This document shows positions 1 through 7,243 of a stretch of 64,000 bases of DNA, piece by piece. The stretch's first letter is position 1. Each line of letters begins with the position of its first letter. This stretch comes from a bacterium UBP8_UBA817. Its GTDB lineage: Bacteria > Margulisbacteria > Marinamargulisbacteria > UBA817. Location: assembly GCA_002296285.1 (NCBI GenBank), contig DBHX01000055.1, positions 8,736-72,735 on the forward strand. The letters run 5' to 3'. Both the position numbers and the translations under genes were made by a program. The notes under the pieces are model-generated. The model had not been told where the DNA came from and made no database searches. It saw nothing but the letters and a program-made list of their open reading frames with translations.

Positions 1-1
1 T

Positions 2-295
2 GTTGAGTTTGTTTGCCAAGATGCGGGCGACTTTTTACGTGCTTATTCCGATGAGGATATGACCATTATTGTGGACCCGCCTCGGCAAGGGTTGGCGATT
101 GTTCCTGAATTGCTTCAAAAAAAGCCAAGCCAAATTGTGTATGTGTCATGTTATCCAGATACCCTGGGGCGAGATTTGCGGGGGTTTGTTGAGGGGGGGT
201 ATCGCATCTCATCCATTCAAGGGGTCGATATGTTTTGTCATACCCCGCATATCGAATGCGTGGTTGTTTTGGAGTTTTTAGGGGGAAGTGAATAA
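2..295 (+). CDS. RlmD/TrmA-family RNA (uracil-C5-)-methyltransferase, C-terminal part
   Basis: This is the C-terminal ~97 residues of a SAM-dependent RNA m5U methyltransferase; the 5' part lies before the window. The open frame runs from base 2 to the TAA at 293-295. Three family signatures are visible in order: DPPRQG (motif IV), VSCYPDTLGRDL with the catalytic Cys that attacks C6 of uracil, and HIECVVVL with the Glu that acts as general base. Enzymes of this family modify U747/U1939 of 23S rRNA or U54 of tRNA. The C-terminal stretch alone does not tell RlmD, RlmCD and TrmA apart, so no symbol is given. A good intrinsic terminator follows at 391-415. Confidence 0.88.
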   Translation, partial: VEFVCQDAGDFLRAYSDEDMTIIVDPPRQGLAIVPELLQKKPSQIVYVSCYPDTLGRDLRGFVEGGYRISSIQGVDMFCHTPHIECVVVLEFLGGSE

Positions 296-390
296 GGAAT
301 GAACGTCAATTGGGGGGAGGCTTCACTTGATGATCCATTTTTTGTAAAGTATCAAATTGGGGGTGGATTGTGTGGTTTAAAAGGGGATTG

Positions 391-415
391 GCCACCCATT
401 CAGGTGGCGTTTTAT
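391..415 (+). terminator. Rho-independent terminator after the methyltransferase gene
   Basis: GCCACC (391-396), a 6-nt loop, GGTGGC (403-408), then GTTTTATT. This is a 6-bp GC-rich stem followed by a T-rich tract about 95 nt after the stop codon. It would end the upstream transcription unit. Confidence 0.75.
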
Positions 416-423
416 TAATATTT

Positions 424-522
424 AAGTTATAGTACTGTTAATTTCTACTATTTGTAGATATAGGCAAAAACTATTGCATTGTTATAGTCTAAGACTTATA
501 TAAATTTCTACTATTAGTATGA
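424..522 (+). CRISPR. Orphan two-repeat CRISPR with Cas12a (type V-A) repeat signature
   Basis: Two repeat copies share the core AATTTCTACTA at 440-450 and 503-513, exactly 63 nt apart, which fits a 36-nt repeat plus a 27-nt spacer (460-486). Copy 1 has an intact 3' handle, AATTTCTACTATTTGTAGAT, whose TCTAC/GTAGA stem is the hallmark of Cas12a crRNA repeats. Copy 2 begins GTCTAAGACTTATAT, like the 5' half of known Cas12a repeats, but its 3' handle is degenerate (TATTAGTATGA), as terminal repeats often are. The 5' half of copy 1 is degenerate. GTTATAGT precedes both copies (426-433, 481-488), so copy 1 may carry an 8-nt deletion. No further repeat occurs one period up- or downstream and no cas gene is in the window. 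It may be a relic, or be served by a Cas12a encoded elsewhere. The type assignment rests on the repeat alone. Confidence 0.7.
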
Positions 523-535
523 TTAGACTAGATTA

Positions 536-567
536 AGTTCAAACAACTTTAAACCCATGCAACTGGT
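536..567. repeat. 32-nt imperfect direct repeat, copy 1
   Basis: This 32-nt segment matches 737-768 at 27 of 32 positions. Shared blocks are AGTTCAAA, ACTTTAAA and GCAACTGGT, and the copies are 201 bp apart. Copy 2 ends at the stop codon of the fic gene. The pair may mark a small insertion or an attachment-like duplication; this is inference. Confidence 0.6.
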
Positions 568-668
568 GACAAATTGTGACCGAAAATGTGATCGCAAATA
601 AGCTCAATATCATACCAGCATACAAGTAATACTTGTGAACTGAATGAGTTTAAATTCCAAAAAACCCC

Positions 669-699
669 AATTGGAAGTCGCAATTTGCGACATCCAATT
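669..699 (-). terminator. 15-bp near-perfect hairpin, possible terminator of fic
   Basis: Arms 669-683 and 685-699 are complementary at 14 of 15 positions around a single base. On the minus strand the hairpin is followed by GGGG and then six T (659-664). It lies about 70 nt past the fic stop codon, so it could terminate fic transcription, although the GGGG gap before the T run is unusual. A foldback recognition element is the alternative. Confidence 0.45.
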
Positions 700-736
700 A
701 TCTAAAAAATAGGGCAACTTTCAAGAAATCCTTGAT

Positions 737-768
737 AGTTCAAATGACTTTAAATCGACGCAACTGGT
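737..768. repeat. 32-nt imperfect direct repeat, copy 2
   Basis: Partner of 536-567 (27/32 identical). Its last base overlaps the fic stop codon, so the repeat brackets the 3' flank of that gene. Confidence 0.6.
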
Positions 769-1868
769 TACGTGTTAAGATCATCTAAAAATTGAAGGGT
801 ATATCGAGTTGATTTCAAGTGCCCAGTTTTCTTTAAGATATGTAGTTCAACAAGGTGTTGAAGGTCTCTTGTTGCGGTAGCTCTGGATGTTTTCGAAATT
901 TTAATGTAGTTTTCAGAACTTAACCCGCCTTTAAATCCACCTAACCCTTCATCAAATATTCTTAAAAGCACCATTGTCTGTCGTTTATTTAACTCTGGAT
1001 GAGAACGTATTTCTGATTTTTTAACGATAAATTGAATCAATTTAATGGTATGTTTTTGAGCCATTAGAATGGTGTCGCTAAAATAGTTGATCCAACGATT
1101 AATGTTTAATGTTCGATTGTTTTTCTCGAATTGCAAATAATACTCGCGTTGATTTTCAAATATGACTTTTGATAACGACATTAAGGTTGGGGTTTCGGTG
1201 TGTTCAGAGATTATTTTTTTAACCAATGCTCGCCCAATGCGACCATTGCCATCTTCAAATGGATGAATGGATTCGAAATAAAAATGGGCAATGCTTGCAC
1301 GTATCAAGCATGGTAATGGCGCTTTGCCATTGGGAGATGTGTCATTAAACCACTGAATGTACATATCCATTTCAGCTTTTACATTGGATGATGGCGGTGC
1401 TTCAAAATGAACCTTTGGGTGTCCAATATTGCCCGATACAATCTGCATGGGCTCATTCCCAGATCGGTACCTCCCAGGCCGTATATTTTTGTCGTGCCCA
1501 CAAACTCTTTTGTGAAGTTCGTATAAATAGGAGTGACTGAGCTTTTTTTTATAGTTCGAATAAATAAATATCATCATGTTTGAAACCCCACGCTCTTTTT
1601 CAGGGATTTTTTCATTGGTTTGAATGCCGAAGTTTTTTTTAATCGAGGATTGAATGCTTTTTCGATCCAGGTACTCACCTTCGATTTCACTTGTTTTGAG
1701 CGCTTCTTCAGATATTAGTTCAATTTCAATGTCCTTAAGCGAATCCCTATTAATAACACTTATTGCACCAGTCATAAGACTGGCTTGTTTAATGAATTCG
1801 ATTTCTTTTTCATTATCAATAGAAAAATTAAATGTTGGCCATTCAGGTTGTTCCCAGTTCCATTTCAT
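768..1868 (-). CDS. Fic-domain AMP-transferase (class II, DUF4172-type) with C-terminal winged helix
   Basis: A 366-residue Fic/Doc-family protein. The N-terminus (WNWEQPEWPTF) looks like the DUF4172 domain that precedes many Fic cores. Residues 59-64, TSEIEG, match the inhibitory-helix motif [S/T]xxxE[G/N]; in front of the core this marks class II, autoinhibited Fic enzymes. The catalytic loop HPFEDGNGRIGR (202-213) is complete, so AMP transfer to a Ser/Thr/Tyr hydroxyl is expected. Residues from about 290 to the end look like a winged-helix DNA-binding domain, suggesting autoregulation. On the minus strand AAAGGA stands about 8 nt before the ATG. A phased repeat array lies directly upstream. 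The setting (orphan CRISPR, repeats, a gene stump) suggests horizontal acquisition. The target is unknown. Confidence 0.92.
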   Translation of the reverse strand: MKWNWEQPEWPTFNFSIDNEKEIEFIKQASLMTGAISVINRDSLKDIEIELISEEALKTSEIEGEYLDRKSIQSSIKKNFGIQTNEKIPEKERGVSNMMIFIYSNYKKKLSHSYLYELHKRVCGHDKNIRPGRYRSGNEPMQIVSGNIGHPKVHFEAPPSSNVKAEMDMYIQWFNDTSPNGKAPLPCLIRASIAHFYFESIHPFEDGNGRIGRALVKKIISEHTETPTLMSLSKVIFENQREYYLQFEKNNRTLNINRWINYFSDTILMAQKHTIKLIQFIVKKSEIRSHPELNKRQTMVLLRIFDEGLGGFKGGLSSENYIKISKTSRATATRDLQHLVELHILKKTGHLKSTRYTLQFLDDLNT

Positions 1869-2008
1869 GAGCTATATCCTTTAAAGTATCGATCAAATAT
1901 ACCGTCATTATGAGTCATAAAAATAGAAATATCAAACATTATAATTGATCGTAATGAGTTATAAAATAATATATTTAGCTCAAAAAAAGATAAATAATGA
2001 GCTATAAA
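1868..2008 (-). promoter_or_regulatory. Four phased operator-like repeats upstream of fic
   Basis: On the plus strand TGAG(C/T)(T/C)ATAa begins at 1868, 1911, 1955 and 1998, i.e. at 43-, 44- and 43-bp steps, about four helical turns. On the minus strand this reads TTATRRCTCAT; the copy nearest the gene runs into the start codon (AGCTCATG). Sequence between copies is AT-rich and not conserved, so these are sites rather than a tandem duplication. The winged-helix tail of the Fic protein is a plausible ligand (inference). Confidence 0.55.
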
Positions 2009-2022
2009 TTTTTCGTTTTTAG

Positions 2023-2151
2023 ATTTATCCCGAGAAAGAAACCGGCTTCAATCCAAATATCTATGTGGACACGTTCAATGAGGATCCACAATTCACAGCA
2101 GAAGAGACCATCACACTTGGTGAAGGCCAATGGGTCTTTTCATTAAATTGA
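2023..2151 (+). pseudogene. 3' stump of a broken gene
   Basis: An open frame of 42 codons ends at TGA 2149-2151 and reads like real protein: ETGFNPNIYVDTF, then EETITLGEGQWVFSLN. A TAG immediately precedes it (2020-2022), and the AT-rich fic operator region directly abuts it. No start codon or ribosome site is present. It looks like the C-terminal end of a gene whose 5' part was removed when the fic segment arrived. The parent family is not recognised. Its composition differs clearly from the AT-rich flank. Confidence 0.5.
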
Positions 2152-2226
2152 TTAATTGTTTAATTCTTTTTTTGTGATTTTTTTGATCAGAGCGGCTGGT
2201 TTTTTAACGGAATGTATTGATTTTGA

Positions 2227-2766
2227 CTACTTTTGTGCGTTTTGTTGATGTTTTTTGTGAATTTTTGATAGGTTTACGTACTTTTTGGCCCATTGTTGTT
2301 GTTTTTCAATGGTGTCTTGGGGCGTGGGCTTGATGATTTTTCCTGGGGTGCCAACCACCAATGAAAATGGTGGGATGACTTGGTTTTCAAGGACAACGGC
2401 ACCAGCGCCAATGATGCTGCCTCGTCCGATTCTGGCGCCAGATAAAATGATGGCGCCAATGCCAATCAAGCAACATTCTTCAACATGACACCCATGCAAA
2501 TTGACATGATGCCCAACGGTCACATCGTTTTCAACAATGCAGGGGAGGTCATTTTCAAGGTGAATGATGCACCCGTCTTGTATGTTTGAGCGTTCGCCAA
2601 TGACGATTTTGTTAATATCACCTCGCAAAACACTGTTGTACCACACCGAGGCATCTTTTTTGATGGTGACATCGCCCATCACCTGAGCGCCGGGGGCAAT
2701 GAAGGCATCTGTATCGACCTGAGGTTGTTTGGTTAATGTGTTTTCGGGGAGATGAAATTGAATCAT
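2227..2766 (-). CDS. Gamma-carbonic-anhydrase-like hexapeptide-repeat protein (YrdA/PaaY family)
   Basis: A 179-residue left-handed beta-helix protein. Hexapeptide repeats run from about residue 20 to 145 (APGAQVMGDV, GARIGRGSIIGAGAVV, IPPFSLVVGTPGKII). Three His positioned as the metal ligands of the gamma-CA family are visible: H69 in IIHLEND and H86 or H87 plus H91 in VGHHVNLHGC. Family members are trimers that bind Zn or Fe between subunits; some hydrate CO2, while many YrdA/PaaY-type members have no proven activity. Length is typical. It is transcribed divergently from yebC across a 190-bp gap. Confidence 0.88.
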   Translation of the reverse strand: MIQFHLPENTLTKQPQVDTDAFIAPGAQVMGDVTIKKDASVWYNSVLRGDINKIVIGERSNIQDGCIIHLENDLPCIVENDVTVGHHVNLHGCHVEECCLIGIGAIILSGARIGRGSIIGAGAVVLENQVIPPFSLVVGTPGKIIKPTPQDTIEKQQQWAKKYVNLSKIHKKHQQNAQK

Positions 2767-2892
2767 GGTGATACTTTATCTTAAATTGATGTTTGAATAC
2801 AATATAAGTTGTGAATTTATCGATATATGTTGTGAAAGGGCATGATTGAAAGGGTCGGTGTTGAGTTGATTTGGTTCATTTTATTGTATTTT

Positions 2893-2922
2893 TTGACGAC
2901 TTTACATGTTTTCACGTATAAT
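2893..2922 (+). promoter_or_regulatory. Sigma-70-type promoter for yebC and downstream genes
   Basis: TTGACG (2893-2898), an 18-bp spacer, then TATAAT (2917-2922), about 35 nt ahead of the yebC start. The -10 is a perfect consensus and the -35 has one mismatch. Confidence 0.7.
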
Positions 2923-2956
2923 TTGAATAGATTCAACACCTTGGAGATAACAACCT

Positions 2957-3697
2957 ATGGCAGGTCATAATAAATGGTCGAAAGTTAAACATATAAAAGC
3001 CAAAGAAGATGCAAAAAAAGGCAAGGCATTTTCAAAGGTTGGTCGTGATATTACCATTGCGGCGCGTCAAGGTGGGGATAACCCAGACATGAACCCGGCG
3101 TTGCGTTTGGCCATACAAAAAGCCCGAGATGTCAATATGCCCAAAGACAATATCCAGCGTGCCATTGAAAAAGGTGCTGGTACAGGTGAGGGGAATGCAT
3201 TGGAAGAAATTATCTATGAAGCCTATGCGCCCGGTGGGGTGGCCATTTTGATTCGATCCTTAACAGACAACAAAAACCGAACGGTTCCCAATGTTCGTGC
3301 CGCGCTATCAAAGGCCGGTGGTAGTTTGGCCAGTTCCGGTGCTGTGAGCTACTTGTTTGAGAAAAAAGGGGTGCTGTTGTTTGATGATGATTGTGATTCT
3401 GATCATGTCATGGAATTGGCCATTGAGTCGGGGGCCGATGATGTGGATGTGCAGGATGATGGTTCCGTTGAAGTAACCACCACTCCCGAGGGGTTTGAGT
3501 CTGTGGTTGCCGCATTTAACGCGTCTTCTGTGGGGTATTTGGACGCCTCAATTGAGATGGTACCTCAAACCCGCATTTTATTGGACATTGAAAAGGCAAA
3601 GGGTTTTTTAAAACTCATCGATAAGTTGGAAGACGATGACGATATCCAAGACGTTTTTCATAATGCAGAGTTTCCCGATGAGGCCGTGGAGGGTTAG
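2957..3697 (+). CDS. yebC: YebC/PmpR-family protein
   Basis: A 246-residue, full-length YebC-family protein. The N-terminus MAGHNKWSKVKHIKAKEDAKKGKAF-type signature and the following GGDNPDMNPALRLAIQKA and MPKDNIQRAIEKG blocks are diagnostic. Members have been described as DNA-binding transcriptional regulators and, more recently, as ribosome-associated factors that relieve stalling at proline stretches; which role applies here cannot be read from sequence. GGAG lies ahead of the ATG and a clear promoter precedes it. The C-terminus is acidic (LEDDDDIQDVF). The next gene starts directly after the TAG stop, so the surface-protein locus may be co-transcribed from the yebC promoter. Confidence 0.96.
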   Translation: MAGHNKWSKVKHIKAKEDAKKGKAFSKVGRDITIAARQGGDNPDMNPALRLAIQKARDVNMPKDNIQRAIEKGAGTGEGNALEEIIYEAYAPGGVAILIRSLTDNKNRTVPNVRAALSKAGGSLASSGAVSYLFEKKGVLLFDDDCDSDHVMELAIESGADDVDVQDDGSVEVTTTPEGFESVVAAFNASSVGYLDASIEMVPQTRILLDIEKAKGFLKLIDKLEDDDDIQDVFHNAEFPDEAVEG

Positions 3698-6600
3698 ATG
3701 AAGCGGTTACTAATTGGTTTGTTTGTACTTCTTTTTTCGGTGGATGGATTTTCGGCCATTACTGTATCCGATTTTGAACAAATTAATCTCGGTCGTGTTA
3801 TTCGAGAAACTGAAACGGGTGCATTAAAGTTTGTGATTGTATCTGATGAGGCTGCTGGTGAGGTATGGACCCAATTAAAAATAAATAGTGTCAATCTGTT
3901 TGATGCTTCAGACCAATCAAAAATTACGGATGTTAATTTGTATTATGATGATGGTGATGGGGTATTTGATTCTGGCGATTCTGGCGATTCTGTGATTTCT
4001 GTAACAAAAACAATTACTGCAGATAATTTTGAATTTGATTTTACGGAATCCATCGATACGACTCAAAAAACAATCATTATTACGTTTAAATCGGGTTCAA
4101 CGATTCCTTTAACATCGGCCCCGGATATTCAACTAACTGAGTTGAATGGTGGTACAGCCGCAAATGGAATACAAACGGCTGCTAAAAAAATAGATATTGT
4201 TGGGCTGGATGTTGCTTTTGACGATTTGTCATCGGTCGAAGAGCTTGTTTATGATGCTGACGCAACTAAGTTTCCTTTGCTTGAATTTAAATTAACGCCG
4301 GATACTGGTGAAGCTGGTTATTTTATTGAAAATATTATTGTTAACAATAGTCAAAATAACTTTGATGCAACAGAAACAAATCATGGGGTATCTGCTTTGC
4401 ACTTATATAAAGAATCAGATGATGAGGCTGCTGATCCACCTGTTACCTTTGATGCTTCAACAGACACCTTACTTAAGTCGATTACGAATGTTAGTGGTGA
4501 TCCTGTGACCTTTAACTCCACAAATGCAGCCACCTTTTCATTTGATTTATCTGATGGCGATAACCGAAAAATTACGGATAAAAAAACATTTTACGTTGTG
4601 GCGGATGTTGGCCCATCAACAAACATTGAAATCAATGACACGGCAGTCCAAATAAATGCGAAGGTGACAAGCTTAACAGGCACAGGTGTGGGCTCAAGTT
4701 ATTCCTATGGGCCAATTAATATTTCCGGTGAAGACCATAATAATCGATCGGTTTCTTTGGCGGGCATGATCATTAAATCTGTTGAAAATATTTTTCCGAG
4801 CATGAACGCGGCTGCGGGATTAATCGATATTCCCATTTTAAAGTTTGTTGCTAAGTCGGTGGGTGTAAAGACACGTTTAAAGAAATTGGTCATAAGCAAC
4901 GATGCCAATACGTTTGATGTTAATTCAAACCAATCTGGGATTACCAATTTGTCCCTGGTTTTAGAAGATGGTTGTGACACAAACCCACCAAGCTATGATT
5001 CTGACTCATGTTTGGGCGAGTATACTGGTTATGGGGTTGACGGACCAAATAATAGCCCTAACTTGGATAGCATCATTGAAGATGCTGATGCGTCAAATTA
5101 TTCAGAGAAAATTACAGAGATTGGTGTCGGTAAAACATCAAATTCTTTTTTTCAAATTACGAGTGAGTCTTCTGCAACGTTTGATCATATTGGCACCGGA
5201 ACGGCGGCAGGTGCTTTTAAAGAATTTGATGATGACATTGGGACGAACCTTGATGTAGATACTGGTAAAGAGAGGGCGTTTTACATTTTGGCCGATTTTG
5301 GTGCGAATATGAGTTCTGGGCAGTCCGTGAGTTTGAACATAAGTGCGGATACCAGGGCGAGTTATGATAATAATTCTGATAATGATTATACAAATGATGA
5401 TAATTATAGTGCGTTAAAAATTGGGTCATCATTACCTTTAACAGTGGCACCTACCCAATCGATTACGGTTGTTGATCCTCAGTTAACCATCAAAACACCT
5501 TTGGATGTGGCCATTGGGGACAATGAGGTTGGGCTTTTTTGTGATACAGATATGGATGCCAATTGCACGAATGGTGCTGGCGGCACAAAGAAGTTGGTGG
5601 CGGGCATGTATGATGTGCTGATGTATGTGTTTGATTTCGATGCCTCGATTTCATTATCTGGGGTTTCTTTTGAATTTCAATCCCCCAACCGCTATTTTAG
5701 TCAGGAAAGCATTGGCATATCAAAACTATCGCTGTATTTAGACAAAGACAAAAATGGGGCCTTGGGGTCTGGCGATATCTTTTTGGGGTCTACGGATGCC
5801 TTTACTAATTCGGGCAAGACAGGAACGATTTCAAATGTTTCTTTGCCACAGGGAAAGGATCAAAAATTATTGTTGTTGTTTGATATTGGGCAACGTGTGT
5901 CAGATTCAACGGATCAACTGTCTATTCAGTTATCCAATGTGATTGCTTCTGATAATGTTGTTGCCGGAATGTTTCCCAATCCCATTTCGCCGTACACGTA
6001 TAATGTGGTGGCGCATAAACTGAAATTGCAAAAATTAATATCGGATATTTCTGATACCAATGTGATTACCCAAGCGTCAACGTTTGATGTAACGGCGTAC
6101 GTTGAGCCAACAGAGGAAGTAGATGAGCATGAAATTCAATTGATTCAGGTGGGGTCTACGGGCGTTCCCTTATCGAGCCCTAAATTTTATTTGGGTGGGG
6201 TGTCCGGTAGCAATCGCACCTATGAGTTTTCTCACACTTTTTTGCCTGATGTGAGTTATGCAGCGAACAATTTATTTGATAATCATGATACAGACTCGTT
6301 GGGTGCTGGTGTTGCGCTCAATTTGGTGTATCGTGTATCGGCTGCAAACATTACATCGGAAGGCAATTACCTGATTGACTTTGATGTTTATTATAAGATG
6401 ACGGATGAGGCTTATTTGTTATCGTCAAGAACAACCAATGAACCAGTGAATATACGATTGACCCGTTCGAAAGGGGCGGGCACGGATTATAAATCAGCCG
6501 TTGCGTTATCGGGAAGTAGCAGTGAGGCCAAGAGTGACAAAATCACACCATCGATGACCACAACAAATAAAGTGTATACCTGGTCACTTCCAGCCTATAT

Positions 6601-7243
6601 TGAATCGGTGTCGGTTCAAGTCAATAATACCTTTACCTCATTTAACAATTATCAGTCGGTGCCTCAAAATGCACAATTAAAGATTCAATTTATCGATAGT
6701 GGGCAAGATATTGACCCCAGTTCGTTATCGTTGCAATTGAATGGCACCACCCTTAAATCGGAGTCCGAGATATCGGTCAATTCATCGGAGGCCTATTATG
6801 AGTATGATGCGTTGTCTGGCGAGTTATTGGTGAGCTCCATTGGGGATGCCAGTGGCACATTGACTGTATCAGCGAATGATAATTTTGGACAGGCCTATCC
6901 GTCAGCCCCATTGATTTTCTTTACGAGTGCCACGTTGGAAATTGAAAAGTTTTTTGTGTATCCCAATCCGTTTTCCCCATCCATTCGATCATCTGGCGTG
7001 ACTTTTGGGTTCTCATTAACCCAATCCGCGACAGTGAGTATTAAGGTATATGATGCCATGGGCCGTGAAATTAGTCAGGTGCCAGCACAAACCCTTGGTA
7101 TGGGGTATCAAACCATAAGTTGGGATGCCATTATTGCTTCATCATCAAAATTTATACCTTCTGGCACCTATTATTTGAAACTAACGGCAACGGATACCGA
7201 TGGGGCTTCGAAAGTGGCGACCACGAAATTGGCGGTGTATTGA
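3698..7243 (+). CDS. Exported 1181-aa beta-rich surface protein with C-terminal FlgD-like Ig domain
   Basis: The ATG directly abuts the yebC stop. Residues 1-20 (MKRLLIGLFVLLFSVDGFSA) form a Sec signal peptide. The body is Asp/Ser/Thr-rich and seems to be built from repeated beta modules, with Ca-binding-like loops such as YYDDGDGVFDSGDSGD near residue 80-100 and LDKDKNGALGSGD near 680-690. Residues ~1080-1181 (FFVYPNPFSP, VYDAMGREI, FIPSGTYYLKL) match the FlgD-type Ig fold that often ends large secreted proteins of Gram-negatives, where it can act as a C-terminal sorting or anchoring module. Its TGA overlaps the ATG of the outer-membrane SLH protein gene by one base. The family of the central part is not recognised. 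It probably sits at the cell surface. Confidence 0.8.
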   Translation: MKRLLIGLFVLLFSVDGFSAITVSDFEQINLGRVIRETETGALKFVIVSDEAAGEVWTQLKINSVNLFDASDQSKITDVNLYYDDGDGVFDSGDSGDSVISVTKTITADNFEFDFTESIDTTQKTIIITFKSGSTIPLTSAPDIQLTELNGGTAANGIQTAAKKIDIVGLDVAFDDLSSVEELVYDADATKFPLLEFKLTPDTGEAGYFIENIIVNNSQNNFDATETNHGVSALHLYKESDDEAADPPVTFDASTDTLLKSITNVSGDPVTFNSTNAATFSFDLSDGDNRKITDKKTFYVVADVGPSTNIEINDTAVQINAKVTSLTGTGVGSSYSYGPINISGEDHNNRSVSLAGMIIKSVENIFPSMNAAAGLIDIPILKFVAKSVGVKTRLKKLVISNDANTFDVNSNQSGITNLSLVLEDGCDTNPPSYDSDSCLGEYTGYGVDGPNNSPNLDSIIEDADASNYSEKITEIGVGKTSNSFFQITSESSATFDHIGTGTAAGAFKEFDDDIGTNLDVDTGKERAFYILADFGANMSSGQSVSLNISADTRASYDNNSDNDYTNDDNYSALKIGSSLPLTVAPTQSITVVDPQLTIKTPLDVAIGDNEVGLFCDTDMDANCTNGAGGTKKLVAGMYDVLMYVFDFDASISLSGVSFEFQSPNRYFSQESIGISKLSLYLDKDKNGALGSGDIFLGSTDAFTNSGKTGTISNVSLPQGKDQKLLLLFDIGQRVSDSTDQLSIQLSNVIASDNVVAGMFPNPISPYTYNVVAHKLKLQKLISDISDTNVITQASTFDVTAYVEPTEEVDEHEIQLIQVGSTGVPLSSPKFYLGGVSGSNRTYEFSHTFLPDVSYAANNLFDNHDTDSLGAGVALNLVYRVSAANITSEGNYLIDFDVYYKMTDEAYLLSSRTTNEPVNIRLTRSKGAGTDYKSAVALSGSSSEAKSDKITPSMTTTNKVYTWSLPAYIESVSVQVNNTFTSFNNYQSVPQNAQLKIQFIDSGQDIDPSSLSLQLNGTTLKSESEISVNSSEAYYEYDALSGELLVSSIGDASGTLTVSANDNFGQAYPSAPLIFFTSATLEIEKFFVYPNPFSPSIRSSGVTFGFSLTQSATVSIKVYDAMGREISQVPAQTLGMGYQTISWDAIIASSSKFIPSGTYYLKLTATDTDGASKVATTKLAVY

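Noticed and set aside
299..418. 39-codon ORF (MNVNWGEASLDDPFF...) after the methyltransferase gene
   Set aside because: No ribosome site, unusual composition, and the ORF runs straight through the intrinsic terminator at 391-415; more likely non-coding.
4705..4980. Antisense ORFs inside the giant surface genes (for example 4705-4980, 26343-26642, 27331-27642)
   Set aside because: They mirror real, motif-bearing frames on the plus strand and have no signals of their own.
7120..7242. Upstream extension of the SLH-barrel ORF
   Set aside because: It lies wholly within the preceding gene and has no export signal, whereas ATG 7243 gives a clean signal peptide and a 1-nt stop/start overlap.
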